From Holophagaceae bacterium (lineage in GTDB: Bacteria > Acidobacteriota > Holophagae > Holophagales > Holophagaceae): 8,451 nt of DNA. A program made the translations under genes and the position numbers. The stretch is from NCBI GenBank assembly GCA_025355915.1, contig JANXYT010000294.1, positions 1 to 8,451 on the forward strand. Reading direction: 5' to 3'. The notes under the pieces are model-generated. The model was not told the DNA's origin, did no database searches, and was given only the letters and a program-made list of their open reading frames with translations. Below are positions 1-5,939 of this stretch, one piece after another (positions within the stretch are counted from its first letter, which is position 1; each line of letters begins with the position of its first letter).

Positions 1-62
1 CGCGTATCGGTGCAGCCGATACCGAGAAGGCCTTCGTCGTCTTCCTTGACTCCCTCGGCTGA
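1..62 (+). CDS. C-terminal end of an unidentified protein (5' truncated)
   Basis: One frame stays open from position 3 to a TGA at 60-62 and gives a protein-like tail of 19 residues ending in AFVVFLDSLG. The composition is plausible for a structured protein, with hydrophobic beta/alpha character, and the other frames read less like protein. Too little is present to name a family. The stop lies 45 bp before the SPOR gene on the same strand, and no clear promoter is visible between them, so the two may be co-transcribed. A 7-bp perfect stem (4-10 with 16-22) lies inside this coding tail and is probably incidental. Confidence 0.5.
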   Translation, partial: RIGAADTEKAFVVFLDSLG

Positions 63-107
63 CGCCCCAGCGCAGCCCCCACCCATGGCCTGGACACACT
101 CCACATC

Positions 108-638
108 ATGAGCCAGCGCGACCAGATCAGCATCGGCAACCAATCCATCCTCTGGGTGGCGGGTGTGGGTGTGGGCCTGCTGACCCTCACCTTTGTCCTG
201 GGCGTGCAGGTGGGTAAGCAAAGCGCGGCCCTGCACCGCCCCGTTCAGAAAGGCGTGGAGGAGGAGCTGAAGGACCTGCCCGAGCCTCTGATTGACCAGC
301 TCAAGATCTTCGAAGGCGACGGCCCCGACAAGCTGGTGCTCACGCCGAAGGTGGACGCCAGCGCGCCCAGGGAAGCACCCAAGGCCGAGGTGAAACCAGC
401 GGAAAAAGCCCCCAAGCCGGAGGCCTGGACCCTTCAGCTGGTGGCCACTCCGGATGCCGCCGAAGCCAAGCGGGTGGCCGACAAAGCCAGGGCCGCAGGC
501 TTCGCCACGGTCACCTTGAAGGAGAAGGGCCAGGTGAAGGTGCGCCTGGCGAAACCCGCCGGCCGCGCGGCCATGGACAAAGCCGCCGAAAAGCTCACCA
601 AGGCCGGGTTCAAGCCCTTTGCCGTGAGGGTGGAGTAG
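108..638 (+). CDS. SPOR-domain membrane protein (FtsN/DedD-like architecture)
   Basis: The 176-residue product has a short polar N-terminus, one hydrophobic segment at about residues 13-35 (ILWVAGVGVGLLTLTFVLGV), a charged Lys/Pro/Glu-rich linker to about residue 103, and a C-terminal SPOR-like domain at about 105-176. The domain starts at AWTLQLVATPDAAEAKRVAD, shows the usual beta-alpha-beta repeat, and ends FKPFAVRV. SPOR domains bind denuded septal peptidoglycan glycans, so the likely location is the inner membrane with a periplasmic C-terminus at the division site. This is the minimal TM-linker-SPOR layout of FtsN/DedD-type proteins. Sequence alone cannot say whether it is the functional FtsN. 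The start at 108 is the only ATG that keeps the membrane anchor at the N-terminus, but no good Shine-Dalgarno precedes it. It follows the truncated upstream gene by 45 bp. Confidence 0.8.
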   Translation: MSQRDQISIGNQSILWVAGVGVGLLTLTFVLGVQVGKQSAALHRPVQKGVEEELKDLPEPLIDQLKIFEGDGPDKLVLTPKVDASAPREAPKAEVKPAEKAPKPEAWTLQLVATPDAAEAKRVADKARAAGFATVTLKEKGQVKVRLAKPAGRAAMDKAAEKLTKAGFKPFAVRVE

Positions 639-671
639 GGGACCTGGCGATTCGTCTAAATGAGGGAGCCT

Positions 672-945
672 GTTTATCGGGCACACGCAGCCTGAAAAAC
701 GGGAAACCAGAGATGTCGTAGGTGACGCAGGTAAGGCCTGGGGTCCACAGATTCCACAGATCCACACAGATTAAAATCGGGAGCCGAGTTCCCTTCTGAT
801 GGCTGTGCTTCGCAAGCATGGGCTTCAATGGAAGCGGCGGACCCATGCGTGTTGGGTCGGCGGCCATCTGTGAAAATCTGTGTCATCTGTGGTTCCAGTT
901 TTTGGTCTTGCAAAGAATCGGGCTGAGACACGCCGATAATCGGGT
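672..945. repeat. Imperfect inverted-repeat element carrying CRCAGATG octamer modules
   Basis: This fills most of the 420-bp gap between the SPOR gene and the NFACT gene, and I see no credible gene in it. The outer arms match in inverted orientation: TTATCGG at 674-680 with its complement at 933-939, and AAAAACGGG at 695-703 with AAAAACTGG on the minus strand at 903-895. Each arm then carries octamer triplets. The left arm has a degenerate triplet (708-715, 717-724, 726-733) and a clear one, CACAGATT/C/T, at 746-753, 755-762 and 765-772. The right arm has CACAGATG/T/G on the minus strand at 891-884, 882-875 and 872-865. The core holds a nested hairpin: 816-822 pairs with 842-848, and inside it 823-826 pairs with 831-834. 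The form resembles a MITE- or REP-like non-autonomous element, but no transposase or clear target duplication is seen. Boundaries are approximate. Confidence 0.6.
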
Positions 946-960
946 AAGGGAAAAGCATCT

Positions 961-1032
961 AACCGCAGATGTCGCAGATGAACGCAGATGAAGGGATATG
1001 GCTCTTCTGCGCCGTCAGAGGCATCTGCGGTT
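961..1032. repeat. CGCAGATG triplet module with an inverted partner
   Basis: CGCAGATG occurs three times on the plus strand, at 964-971, 973-980 and 983-990, with the same 9- then 10-bp spacing as the modules at 746-772 and 891-865. An 11-bp stretch, AACCGCAGATG at 961-971, is repeated exactly in inverted orientation at 1032-1022, so transcripts could fold into a stem with a 50-base loop. The degenerate module at 706-736 looks like a decayed copy of this one. I see no coding potential. It probably belongs to the same dispersed repeat family as the preceding element. Confidence 0.6.
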
Positions 1033-1048
1033 TCGCCCTACTGAAATG

Positions 1049-1065
1049 GCCTTAGTCTCTAAGGC
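1049..1065 (-). terminator. Small perfect hairpin over the NFACT stop codon (possible weak terminator)
   Basis: GCCTTAG (1049-1055) and CTAAGGC (1059-1065) form a perfect 7-bp stem with a 3-base loop. Read on the minus strand, the hairpin starts at the last codons of the NFACT gene, contains its TAG stop (1061-1059), and is followed by CATTTCAG rather than a real T-tract. The position suits an intrinsic terminator, but the short stem and weak T-run make it a poor one. It could instead be chance or an mRNA 3'-end stabilising structure. Confidence 0.3.
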
Positions 1066-2507
1066 TTGGGATAGACGCGAATCCCCGTCCACTTTTTGAG
1101 AATCACCTTCCCCGGCGCGAAGCCCCGGGGCTTGCTGATATCGGCGATGCGGGCGAGGTGGACCTCCACCTTGCCGCCGTCCCGGGCCTTGCTGTGGTAG
1201 GCGGCCAGTTCGGCGGCGCGCTCAAGGACGTTCCGCGGCAGGTCGCTCAGCTTGTCGGGATTGCGGATCACCACATGGCTGCCGGGCTGGGTCGCCACAT
1301 GGAGCCAAAAATCAGTGTTGTCGGCCACCTTGAAGGTGAGCTGATCGTTCTCGGCATCCCCCTTGCCGATGAGCACCTCGAAGCCGTCCACCATGACACT
1401 TCGAAAGGCCACGCCTTTGCCATCCTTGCGTTTGCCTTCGCCAGCCTGCATGCGCTTGGTCCCCTTGTCCTTCGATGGGTGCTTCCCTTGCCGTTGTCTC
1501 GCGGGGGGCGGTTCCAGTGCAATGCAATCTCCTTCAGCCTCCACCCGTTTCGCCCAGGCGACCCGCTCCCGCGCCAGTTCGGCTTCGAGCTCCGAGATGC
1601 GCGCCAGCCCGCGCTCGGCCTTCTTCGCGGCCACAAACCATGCCTGCGCCGCGTCCTCGGCGGAGGTGCTTTCCGGCAGCGGCAGGCGAGTACCGTCCAG
1701 CAGCACGACCTCCCGGGTGGCGCCCTTCAACCGGTAGAGTTCCGCGGAGAGACGGCGGGCCTGATCCTTCAACGGCAGGTGACCCGCGTGCTTCGCGCGG
1801 TCCCGGGCCAGGGCCTGGGCCAGCCGGTCCATGCGCGCCACCTCGGCGTGCCGTTTCCGTTCCGCCGCAGCTTTCGCGGGGCCCAGGATCAACGCCTCGG
1901 CGCGGCCTTCGGACCAGGTCCGGTGCCGGGCCAAAAGGTCGCCTTCGCCTTCCAGCACCTCGGCCTCTTCTCCGGCCAGCGCGGCATCCAGACGGTCGCC
2001 CCACCGTTCGCGCCAGCGGCGGAAGGGCGGGGGATCCTCGGTGGGTTCGGGCGCGGCGGCCGGGAAGGGGACGCCCAGGCCGAGGCGCGGCAGCTGGGTA
2101 TCCAGACCATCCAGGCGGATCCCGGCCCGCCCGGGAATGGCCTGGAACGTGAGCTGGATGGTCTCCAGTCGCCCGGTGATCGCGCGCCGTTGGAAGACGA
2201 GCCCGACCCACCGCTCCCGGGGATCGCCCGCCACCGCCCGCAGCCGGGCGCCCTGGAGCCAGGGACCCCAGAGTTTTGCACTGTCCTTGGTGGCTTCAGC
2301 CTGCAGCCGCTTCCAGACCGCATGCTCCGCACCCAGAAGCCACAGCTCGGGCTTCGGCTGCAGCAGCAGCACCCAGCCTTCCGCTGATTTCCGGCCGGCC
2401 CAGCGAAGGCCCAAGGCCCGGCCCGAGGCCCACACGGCCTCCAGCGGAAGCTCGCCTCGATCCCGCAGCCAGGCGCGGGTCAGGGCCAGGAGAAGCGGCG
2501 CGTCCAT
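1059..2507 (-). CDS. Divergent NFACT family protein (RqcH/Rqc2/FbpA-like)
   Basis: In the family, RqcH binds stalled 50S subunits with peptidyl-tRNA and adds C-terminal alanine tails in ribosome-associated quality control. From the ATG at 2507 the protein has 482 residues, against about 570 for Bacillus RqcH. An NFACT-N-like region (about 1-150) contains LQGARLRAV and RERWVGLVF, matching the family's GARI...DRIV strands. A charged helical middle (about 160-330), probably coiled coil, includes the family-like LYRLKGATREVVLLDG. A Lys-rich stretch (340-365) leads to a well-conserved NFACT-R/DUF814 domain (about 367-480) with ENDQLTFKVA, DFWLHV and PGSHVVIR. The catalytic Asp-Arg pair appears as Glu98-Arg99, and a helix-hairpin-helix region is not obvious. 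The frame is open to a TTG at 2555, but the ATG at 2507 gives the family-like start MDAPLLLALTRAW. No strong Shine-Dalgarno is visible. The gene is transcribed divergently from the diguanylate cyclase, with 151 bp between starts and no convincing promoter there. Confidence 0.85.
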   Translation of the reverse strand: MDAPLLLALTRAWLRDRGELPLEAVWASGRALGLRWAGRKSAEGWVLLLQPKPELWLLGAEHAVWKRLQAEATKDSAKLWGPWLQGARLRAVAGDPRERWVGLVFQRRAITGRLETIQLTFQAIPGRAGIRLDGLDTQLPRLGLGVPFPAAAPEPTEDPPPFRRWRERWGDRLDAALAGEEAEVLEGEGDLLARHRTWSEGRAEALILGPAKAAAERKRHAEVARMDRLAQALARDRAKHAGHLPLKDQARRLSAELYRLKGATREVVLLDGTRLPLPESTSAEDAAQAWFVAAKKAERGLARISELEAELARERVAWAKRVEAEGDCIALEPPPARQRQGKHPSKDKGTKRMQAGEGKRKDGKGVAFRSVMVDGFEVLIGKGDAENDQLTFKVADNTDFWLHVATQPGSHVVIRNPDKLSDLPRNVLERAAELAAYHSKARDGGKVEVHLARIADISKPRGFAPGKVILKKWTGIRVYPKP

Positions 2508-2658
2508 GGCTACCAGGCCCCCAGGCTCACAGCCTCTTCCCTTGTCGTGTTCCAATCCCAGCAGTCATGATGAAGCGTTCTCCTGGCCTCAGCATCCCAC
2601 GGACCAGGGTCTGTCCGAGGAATCCCGAACGTTGACCGAGGCTCTGCCTTTTCGATGA

Positions 2659-4125
2659 ATGGAATTTATGACGAATGCCGTGCCGAAGGATTCCCCGTCG
2701 CTCCAGATTCTCCTGGTGGATGACAACCCCATCCAGCTGAGCCTCCTCCGGCACCTCTTCCAGCGGCATGGCCACTCGACCATCGAAGCCCGCAATGGGG
2801 CCGAGGCCCTGATCGTCCTGGCCACGGAATTCCCGGACGTGGTGGTGAGCGACTGTGTCATGCCCCTGGTCGACGGCTACCAGCTCTGCCGCCTCCTGAA
2901 GGATGACCGGGCCACCCGCCACCTGCCCGTCCTGCTGCTCACTGCCCAGGGAACGGGGCTCGCCCGCTTCTGGGCCAAGACCTGCGGCGCGGACCGGTTC
3001 CTCGTGAAGGGCCGGGATCTTGACCATGTGGTGGAGGCGGCCGCGGCCCTCGCGGCGCAGTCGTCGCGACCCCGCACCGCCAGCGCCGTTCCCAAGCTGG
3101 CGCAGGAGAACTTCGGCGTGGACGCCATTCAGCGCCAGCTGGCTCAGGCCCTGGAACAGCGTCTGATCGAGACGGCCCTGCGGGACTCCATCGCCCGCCT
3201 CTACACGGCGGATCACGACACACCCCGGCTCATCGAGGGGTTCATCGAAATCCTTCAGGAGCTGGTCATTCCCGGCGCGCTGCTGGTGGCCTATCTGGGC
3301 GAAGAGGGTCTCTGGTGCCACGGCGTGCATGGATCCTCCGCCAGTGAGGCGGACCGGCACGCGCTGGAAGAGGCCATTTCCAGGGAGGGGTTTTTCCAGC
3401 CCTCGCCCCATTGCCACTGGCATCCCATTTCGAACGACGAGGAGCGCCGCCGGAGCATGCGGGATCCCGTGCTCCGGATCTTTCCCGCCACCACCCCGGG
3501 GTATCCAGCCGTGGGCTCCCTGGCCTTCATCACCGAGCGCCGGGCCGCCGACGATTTCGAACGCCTCTTCGAGATCGCCGCCGAGGAACTTGGCCGCCTG
3601 CTGAGCCTGGAGGATTCCCGCCTGCGCCTCTACCATCAGGCCATCCGGGATTCGCTGACGGGCCTCTTCAATCGCCACCACATCCTCGACATGCTGGGCA
3701 TGGAACTCGACCAGTGCGGGCGGTTCGGCCAGGGTCTCTCGGTCATGCTGATCGACCTCGACCACTTCAAGGCCGTGAATGATCGCTTCGGCCACGCCAC
3801 GGGCGACCAGGTGCTCAGCGTCATGGCCCAGCGCATGGTCTTCGGGCTGCGGAAGGTGGATCAGCTGGGGCGCGTCGGCGGTGAAGAGTTCCTGGTCTAC
3901 TGCCCCCAGACCGATCTGGAAGGCGTCCGGGCCCTGGCGGAGCGCCTCCGTGAACAGGTCATCGTGGACCCAATTCCGGGCCTCCCATCGGGGGATCGCG
4001 TCACCCTGAGCATCGGCCTGGCGGCGTGGGAGGGACCCGAGGACTCCGCTGAGCGATTGCTGTCCCGGGCCGACAAGGCCCTTTACCAGGCGAAGGCCGA
4101 GGGACGGAACCGCGTCGTCGGCTGA
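2659..4125 (+). CDS. Response-regulator diguanylate cyclase (REC - GAF-like - GGDEF)
   Basis: This is predicted to make cyclic di-GMP from two GTP under phosphorelay control, in the cytoplasm. The 488 residues show a receiver domain (about 15-130) with acidic pair D21/D22, phosphoacceptor D65 (VVSDCVMP), T95 and K117. Next come a helix and a GAF-like domain (about 165-320), then a GGDEF domain from DSLTGLFNRH (331-340) with metal-binding D366 in DLDHFKAVND and the active-site signature GGEEF at 407-411. RKVD at 398-401 is an RxxD inhibitory site exactly five residues before GGEEF, as in PleD, so product inhibition is expected. All key residues are present, so it should be active. Unlike PleD, a GAF-like module replaces the second receiver. 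No histidine kinase lies in the window to name as partner. The ATG at 2659 is taken as start. The in-frame ATG at 2668 is also possible, and neither has a strong Shine-Dalgarno. Confidence 0.92.
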   Translation: MEFMTNAVPKDSPSLQILLVDDNPIQLSLLRHLFQRHGHSTIEARNGAEALIVLATEFPDVVVSDCVMPLVDGYQLCRLLKDDRATRHLPVLLLTAQGTGLARFWAKTCGADRFLVKGRDLDHVVEAAAALAAQSSRPRTASAVPKLAQENFGVDAIQRQLAQALEQRLIETALRDSIARLYTADHDTPRLIEGFIEILQELVIPGALLVAYLGEEGLWCHGVHGSSASEADRHALEEAISREGFFQPSPHCHWHPISNDEERRRSMRDPVLRIFPATTPGYPAVGSLAFITERRAADDFERLFEIAAEELGRLLSLEDSRLRLYHQAIRDSLTGLFNRHHILDMLGMELDQCGRFGQGLSVMLIDLDHFKAVNDRFGHATGDQVLSVMAQRMVFGLRKVDQLGRVGGEEFLVYCPQTDLEGVRALAERLREQVIVDPIPGLPSGDRVTLSIGLAAWEGPEDSAERLLSRADKALYQAKAEGRNRVVG

Positions 4126-4140
4126 GCGAACCGAGGGGTC

Positions 4141-4170
4141 TTGACGGGCCATCCTGGATCGCCGCATGAT
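4141..4170 (+). promoter_or_regulatory. Candidate sigma70-type promoter for the DUF2339 operon
   Basis: TTGACG at 4141-4146 matches the -35 consensus at five of six positions. CATGAT at 4165-4170 matches TATAAT at four of six, with an 18-bp spacer. It lies in the 71-bp gap after the cyclase stop (4125) and before the DUF2339 start (4197). A transcript would begin near 4176-4178, inside the palindrome that follows, leaving a leader of only about 20 bases. This is consensus matching by eye and has not been tested. Confidence 0.45.
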
Positions 4171-4190
4171 TCCATACGCTTCCGTATGGA
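4171..4190. promoter_or_regulatory. Perfect 20-bp palindrome: candidate operator or RBS-masking hairpin
   Basis: Arms TCCATACG (4171-4178) and CGTATGGA (4183-4190) are perfectly complementary around CTTC. As RNA the stem extends to 4168-4193 through one T-G pair. The sequence directly abuts the candidate -10 box, the classical place for a repressor operator. It also contains the GGAG Shine-Dalgarno (4188-4191) of the DUF2339 gene, so a transcript from further upstream could fold to hide it. No T-tract follows, which argues against a terminator. No regulator gene is visible in the window. Confidence 0.55.
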
Positions 4191-4196
4191 GTCTCC

Positions 4197-5939
4197 ATGG
4201 AACCCCAACCTCCGCAGGACCCACTGGGCCCGCAGGATCTCGCGGACCGCCTGGCCCGACTGGAAGCCCAGGTCGCCTGGCTGCTCCAGCGGCAACAGGC
4301 GCCCGCGGCCCAGACACCGGCCCAGACACCGGCCCAGGCCCCGGGCCATCCCCTGCCCCGGCCAGCCGTGCGGCCCTCCGCCCCTCGACAGGAGATCTCT
4401 CCCGTGGTGTGGATCGCCGGCATCGGGGCCTCGATCTTCCTCTTCGGCGCCATCTTCTTCTTCCGCTGGGCCATCCAGCAGGGCTGGGTGGGCGCGGAGC
4501 TGCGCTTCATGCTTGGTCTGCTGGTGGGTGGCGCCATTTCGGCCTTCGCCACGAAGCTGATACTGGGCGAGGGCCGCCGCCTGGGCGTGGCCCTGCTGCT
4601 GGCGGGCCTCGGCACCCTGCAGTTCACCTTCCGCGCCGGGGCCATGGAATACCACTTCTATGCCGCGCCCATCGGCCTCGCGGCCACCGCCCTCGTCACC
4701 CTGCTGGCGGGCGCGCTGGCGGCCCGGGGTCGCAGTGGTGGGGCCCTCACCGTGTCGCTGATCTCGGGCCTGATCGCGCCCCTGGTCTTCAGCCAGGGCG
4801 GGCATCACGAAGTGGCCCTGGCCGTGTATCTCGCCGTGCTCATGGCCTCTGCCCTCGCCGTGCCGTACCTGGCCCGCACCGGAGGCACCTGGCACGGTGC
4901 GCGGTGGACGGCCCTCCTCGGCGTCTGGCTGCTGCTCCTGCCCGCCTGCGCCGAGGTCCTGAAAGCCGATGCGGCCACGGTGGGGCTGATCCTCATCCTC
5001 CACCTGATCCTCACGGGTTTTTGGGCCTGGCTGCCGCGCACGGAAGAAACCCCCGGCACGCCCACCGTGCTCTGGCTCGTGGCTTCGATCCTGGCCACCA
5101 CGTACGGATGGCTGCTGTGGAAGCGCCTCGGCCTCGCTCCCGAAACCTTCGCCTTGCCCGTGCTCGCCGTGGCTGCGCTGAACCTGGCCCTGGTGCAGCC
5201 GCTGCGCCAGCGCCTGGGGAATCGCCGCGCGGACTGGGGCCTCCTGGCCCTGGCCGCCGGGCACCTGGCCCTGGCCGTGCCCGTGGCCCTGGCCTGGCGC
5301 TGGGTGGGTCCGCTTTGGGGCGCCTTCGCCCTGGGCCTCGCCTGGACCTCCCTGAGGGCCGAGGATAGCGATTTCGCCGAGGAGGCCACGGCCCTGCGCT
5401 GGCTCGCCTCGGCCATGGCCCTGCTCACCACGCTGCGCTGGGCCTTCCATGGCCTAGACGGCTTGTTCTTCCGCAGCTATGCCATGACGCCTTTCCTCAA
5501 TTCGGCCTTCGCGGAAGGCGCCCTGGCCTCCGTCGCTTGGTTTCTGCTGGCGCGGCGCGGCGGCCCCCTCGGGGTTCTGTCCTTCCTGGCCCTGGAGGTG
5601 ACGGCCAACGTGACCCTGGCCTTCGAGGCGGCTCGAGTGATCCGCTGGTTTCAGGGACCGGCGGTCTTCAGCCGGGCTGGTTCCATCGCCATGACCCTGG
5701 TGTGGGCGCTTTCCGGCGCCTGGCAGTGGATGCGCGGCCTGGGACAACGCGCCGAGGCCCGCCGGGCTTTGATGATCGCGGGCTACGTCTGGATGGGTCT
5801 CGCCAGCCTCAAGCTCATGGTGTCGGATCTCGATCACGCCGATACGCCGCTGCGCGCCCTGGCCTTCCTGGGCGTGGGCGGCATCGGCATGGCCGCGGCC
5901 ATCCTCGCCAACCGCCAGCGCTCTGGGGAGCCATCATGA
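4197..5939 (+). CDS. DUF2339 family polytopic membrane protein
   Basis: The 580-residue product begins with a short coiled-coil-like helix (about 13-33, DLADRLARLEAQVAWLL), then a Pro/Ala/Gln linker (34-65), then many hydrophobic segments from residue 70 to the end (for example 70-92, 104-120, 159-176, 240-278, 290-308). This layout is typical of DUF2339 inner-membrane proteins. The C-terminal block around 522-573, with SLKLMVSDL followed by LRALAFLGVGGIG, resembles the conserved end of the family. Many members are longer, so this is a compact form. Function is unknown. The start at 4197 is supported by GGAG at 4188-4191 with 5-base spacing. The stop overlaps the next gene's ATG as ATGA at 5936-5939, and a DUF3999 partner follows, a pairing known in other bacteria. 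A role in the cell envelope is inferred from topology and neighbours only. Confidence 0.8.
   Translation: MEPQPPQDPLGPQDLADRLARLEAQVAWLLQRQQAPAAQTPAQTPAQAPGHPLPRPAVRPSAPRQEISPVVWIAGIGASIFLFGAIFFFRWAIQQGWVGAELRFMLGLLVGGAISAFATKLILGEGRRLGVALLLAGLGTLQFTFRAGAMEYHFYAAPIGLAATALVTLLAGALAARGRSGGALTVSLISGLIAPLVFSQGGHHEVALAVYLAVLMASALAVPYLARTGGTWHGARWTALLGVWLLLLPACAEVLKADAATVGLILILHLILTGFWAWLPRTEETPGTPTVLWLVASILATTYGWLLWKRLGLAPETFALPVLAVAALNLALVQPLRQRLGNRRADWGLLALAAGHLALAVPVALAWRWVGPLWGAFALGLAWTSLRAEDSDFAEEATALRWLASAMALLTTLRWAFHGLDGLFFRSYAMTPFLNSAFAEGALASVAWFLLARRGGPLGVLSFLALEVTANVTLAFEAARVIRWFQGPAVFSRAGSIAMTLVWALSGAWQWMRGLGQRAEARRALMIAGYVWMGLASLKLMVSDLDHADTPLRALAFLGVGGIGMAAAILANRQRSGEPS
4309..4332 (+). 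repeat. 12-bp tandem duplication in the DUF2339 linker
   Basis: CCCAGACACCGG occurs twice back to back (4309-4320 and 4321-4332), followed by a degenerate third copy. It encodes the QTPAQTPAQAP part of the flexible linker between the N-terminal helix and the membrane domain. The unit is a multiple of three, so copy-number change would keep the frame. It is probably slippage in a low-constraint linker. Confidence 0.7.

Noticed and set aside
610..958. Two overlapping minus-strand open frames (85 and 94 codons) in the gap after the SPOR gene
   Set aside because: They read through the octamer repeats, giving repeat-derived words such as LRHLRHLW. They overlap each other in different frames and have no ribosome site or domain.
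746..990. CRISPR array from the repeated CACAGATG/CGCAGATG units
   Set aside because: Units are 8 bp with 1-2 bp between them and occur in both orientations. There are no spacers of CRISPR length and no cas genes.
1158..2387. 409-codon plus-strand open frame opposite the NFACT gene
   Set aside because: The minus strand encodes a recognisable NFACT-R domain. The plus-strand product has no motif and is Gly/Pro/Arg-rich.
2508..2555. N-terminal extension of the NFACT protein to a TTG codon at 2555
   Set aside because: The extra 16 residues are polar and not family-like. The ATG at 2507 begins the expected NFACT-N helix.
2527..4329. 600-codon minus-strand open frame opposite the diguanylate cyclase
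   Set aside because: It is antisense to a gene with complete REC and GGDEF motifs. Its length is explained by high GC and codon bias, and the translation shows no family features.
4083..5450. 455-codon minus-strand open frame opposite the DUF2339 gene
   Set aside because: The Gly/Gln/Arg-rich, low-complexity translation is typical of the antisense of a GC-rich hydrophobic gene. The plus strand has a Shine-Dalgarno and membrane segments.
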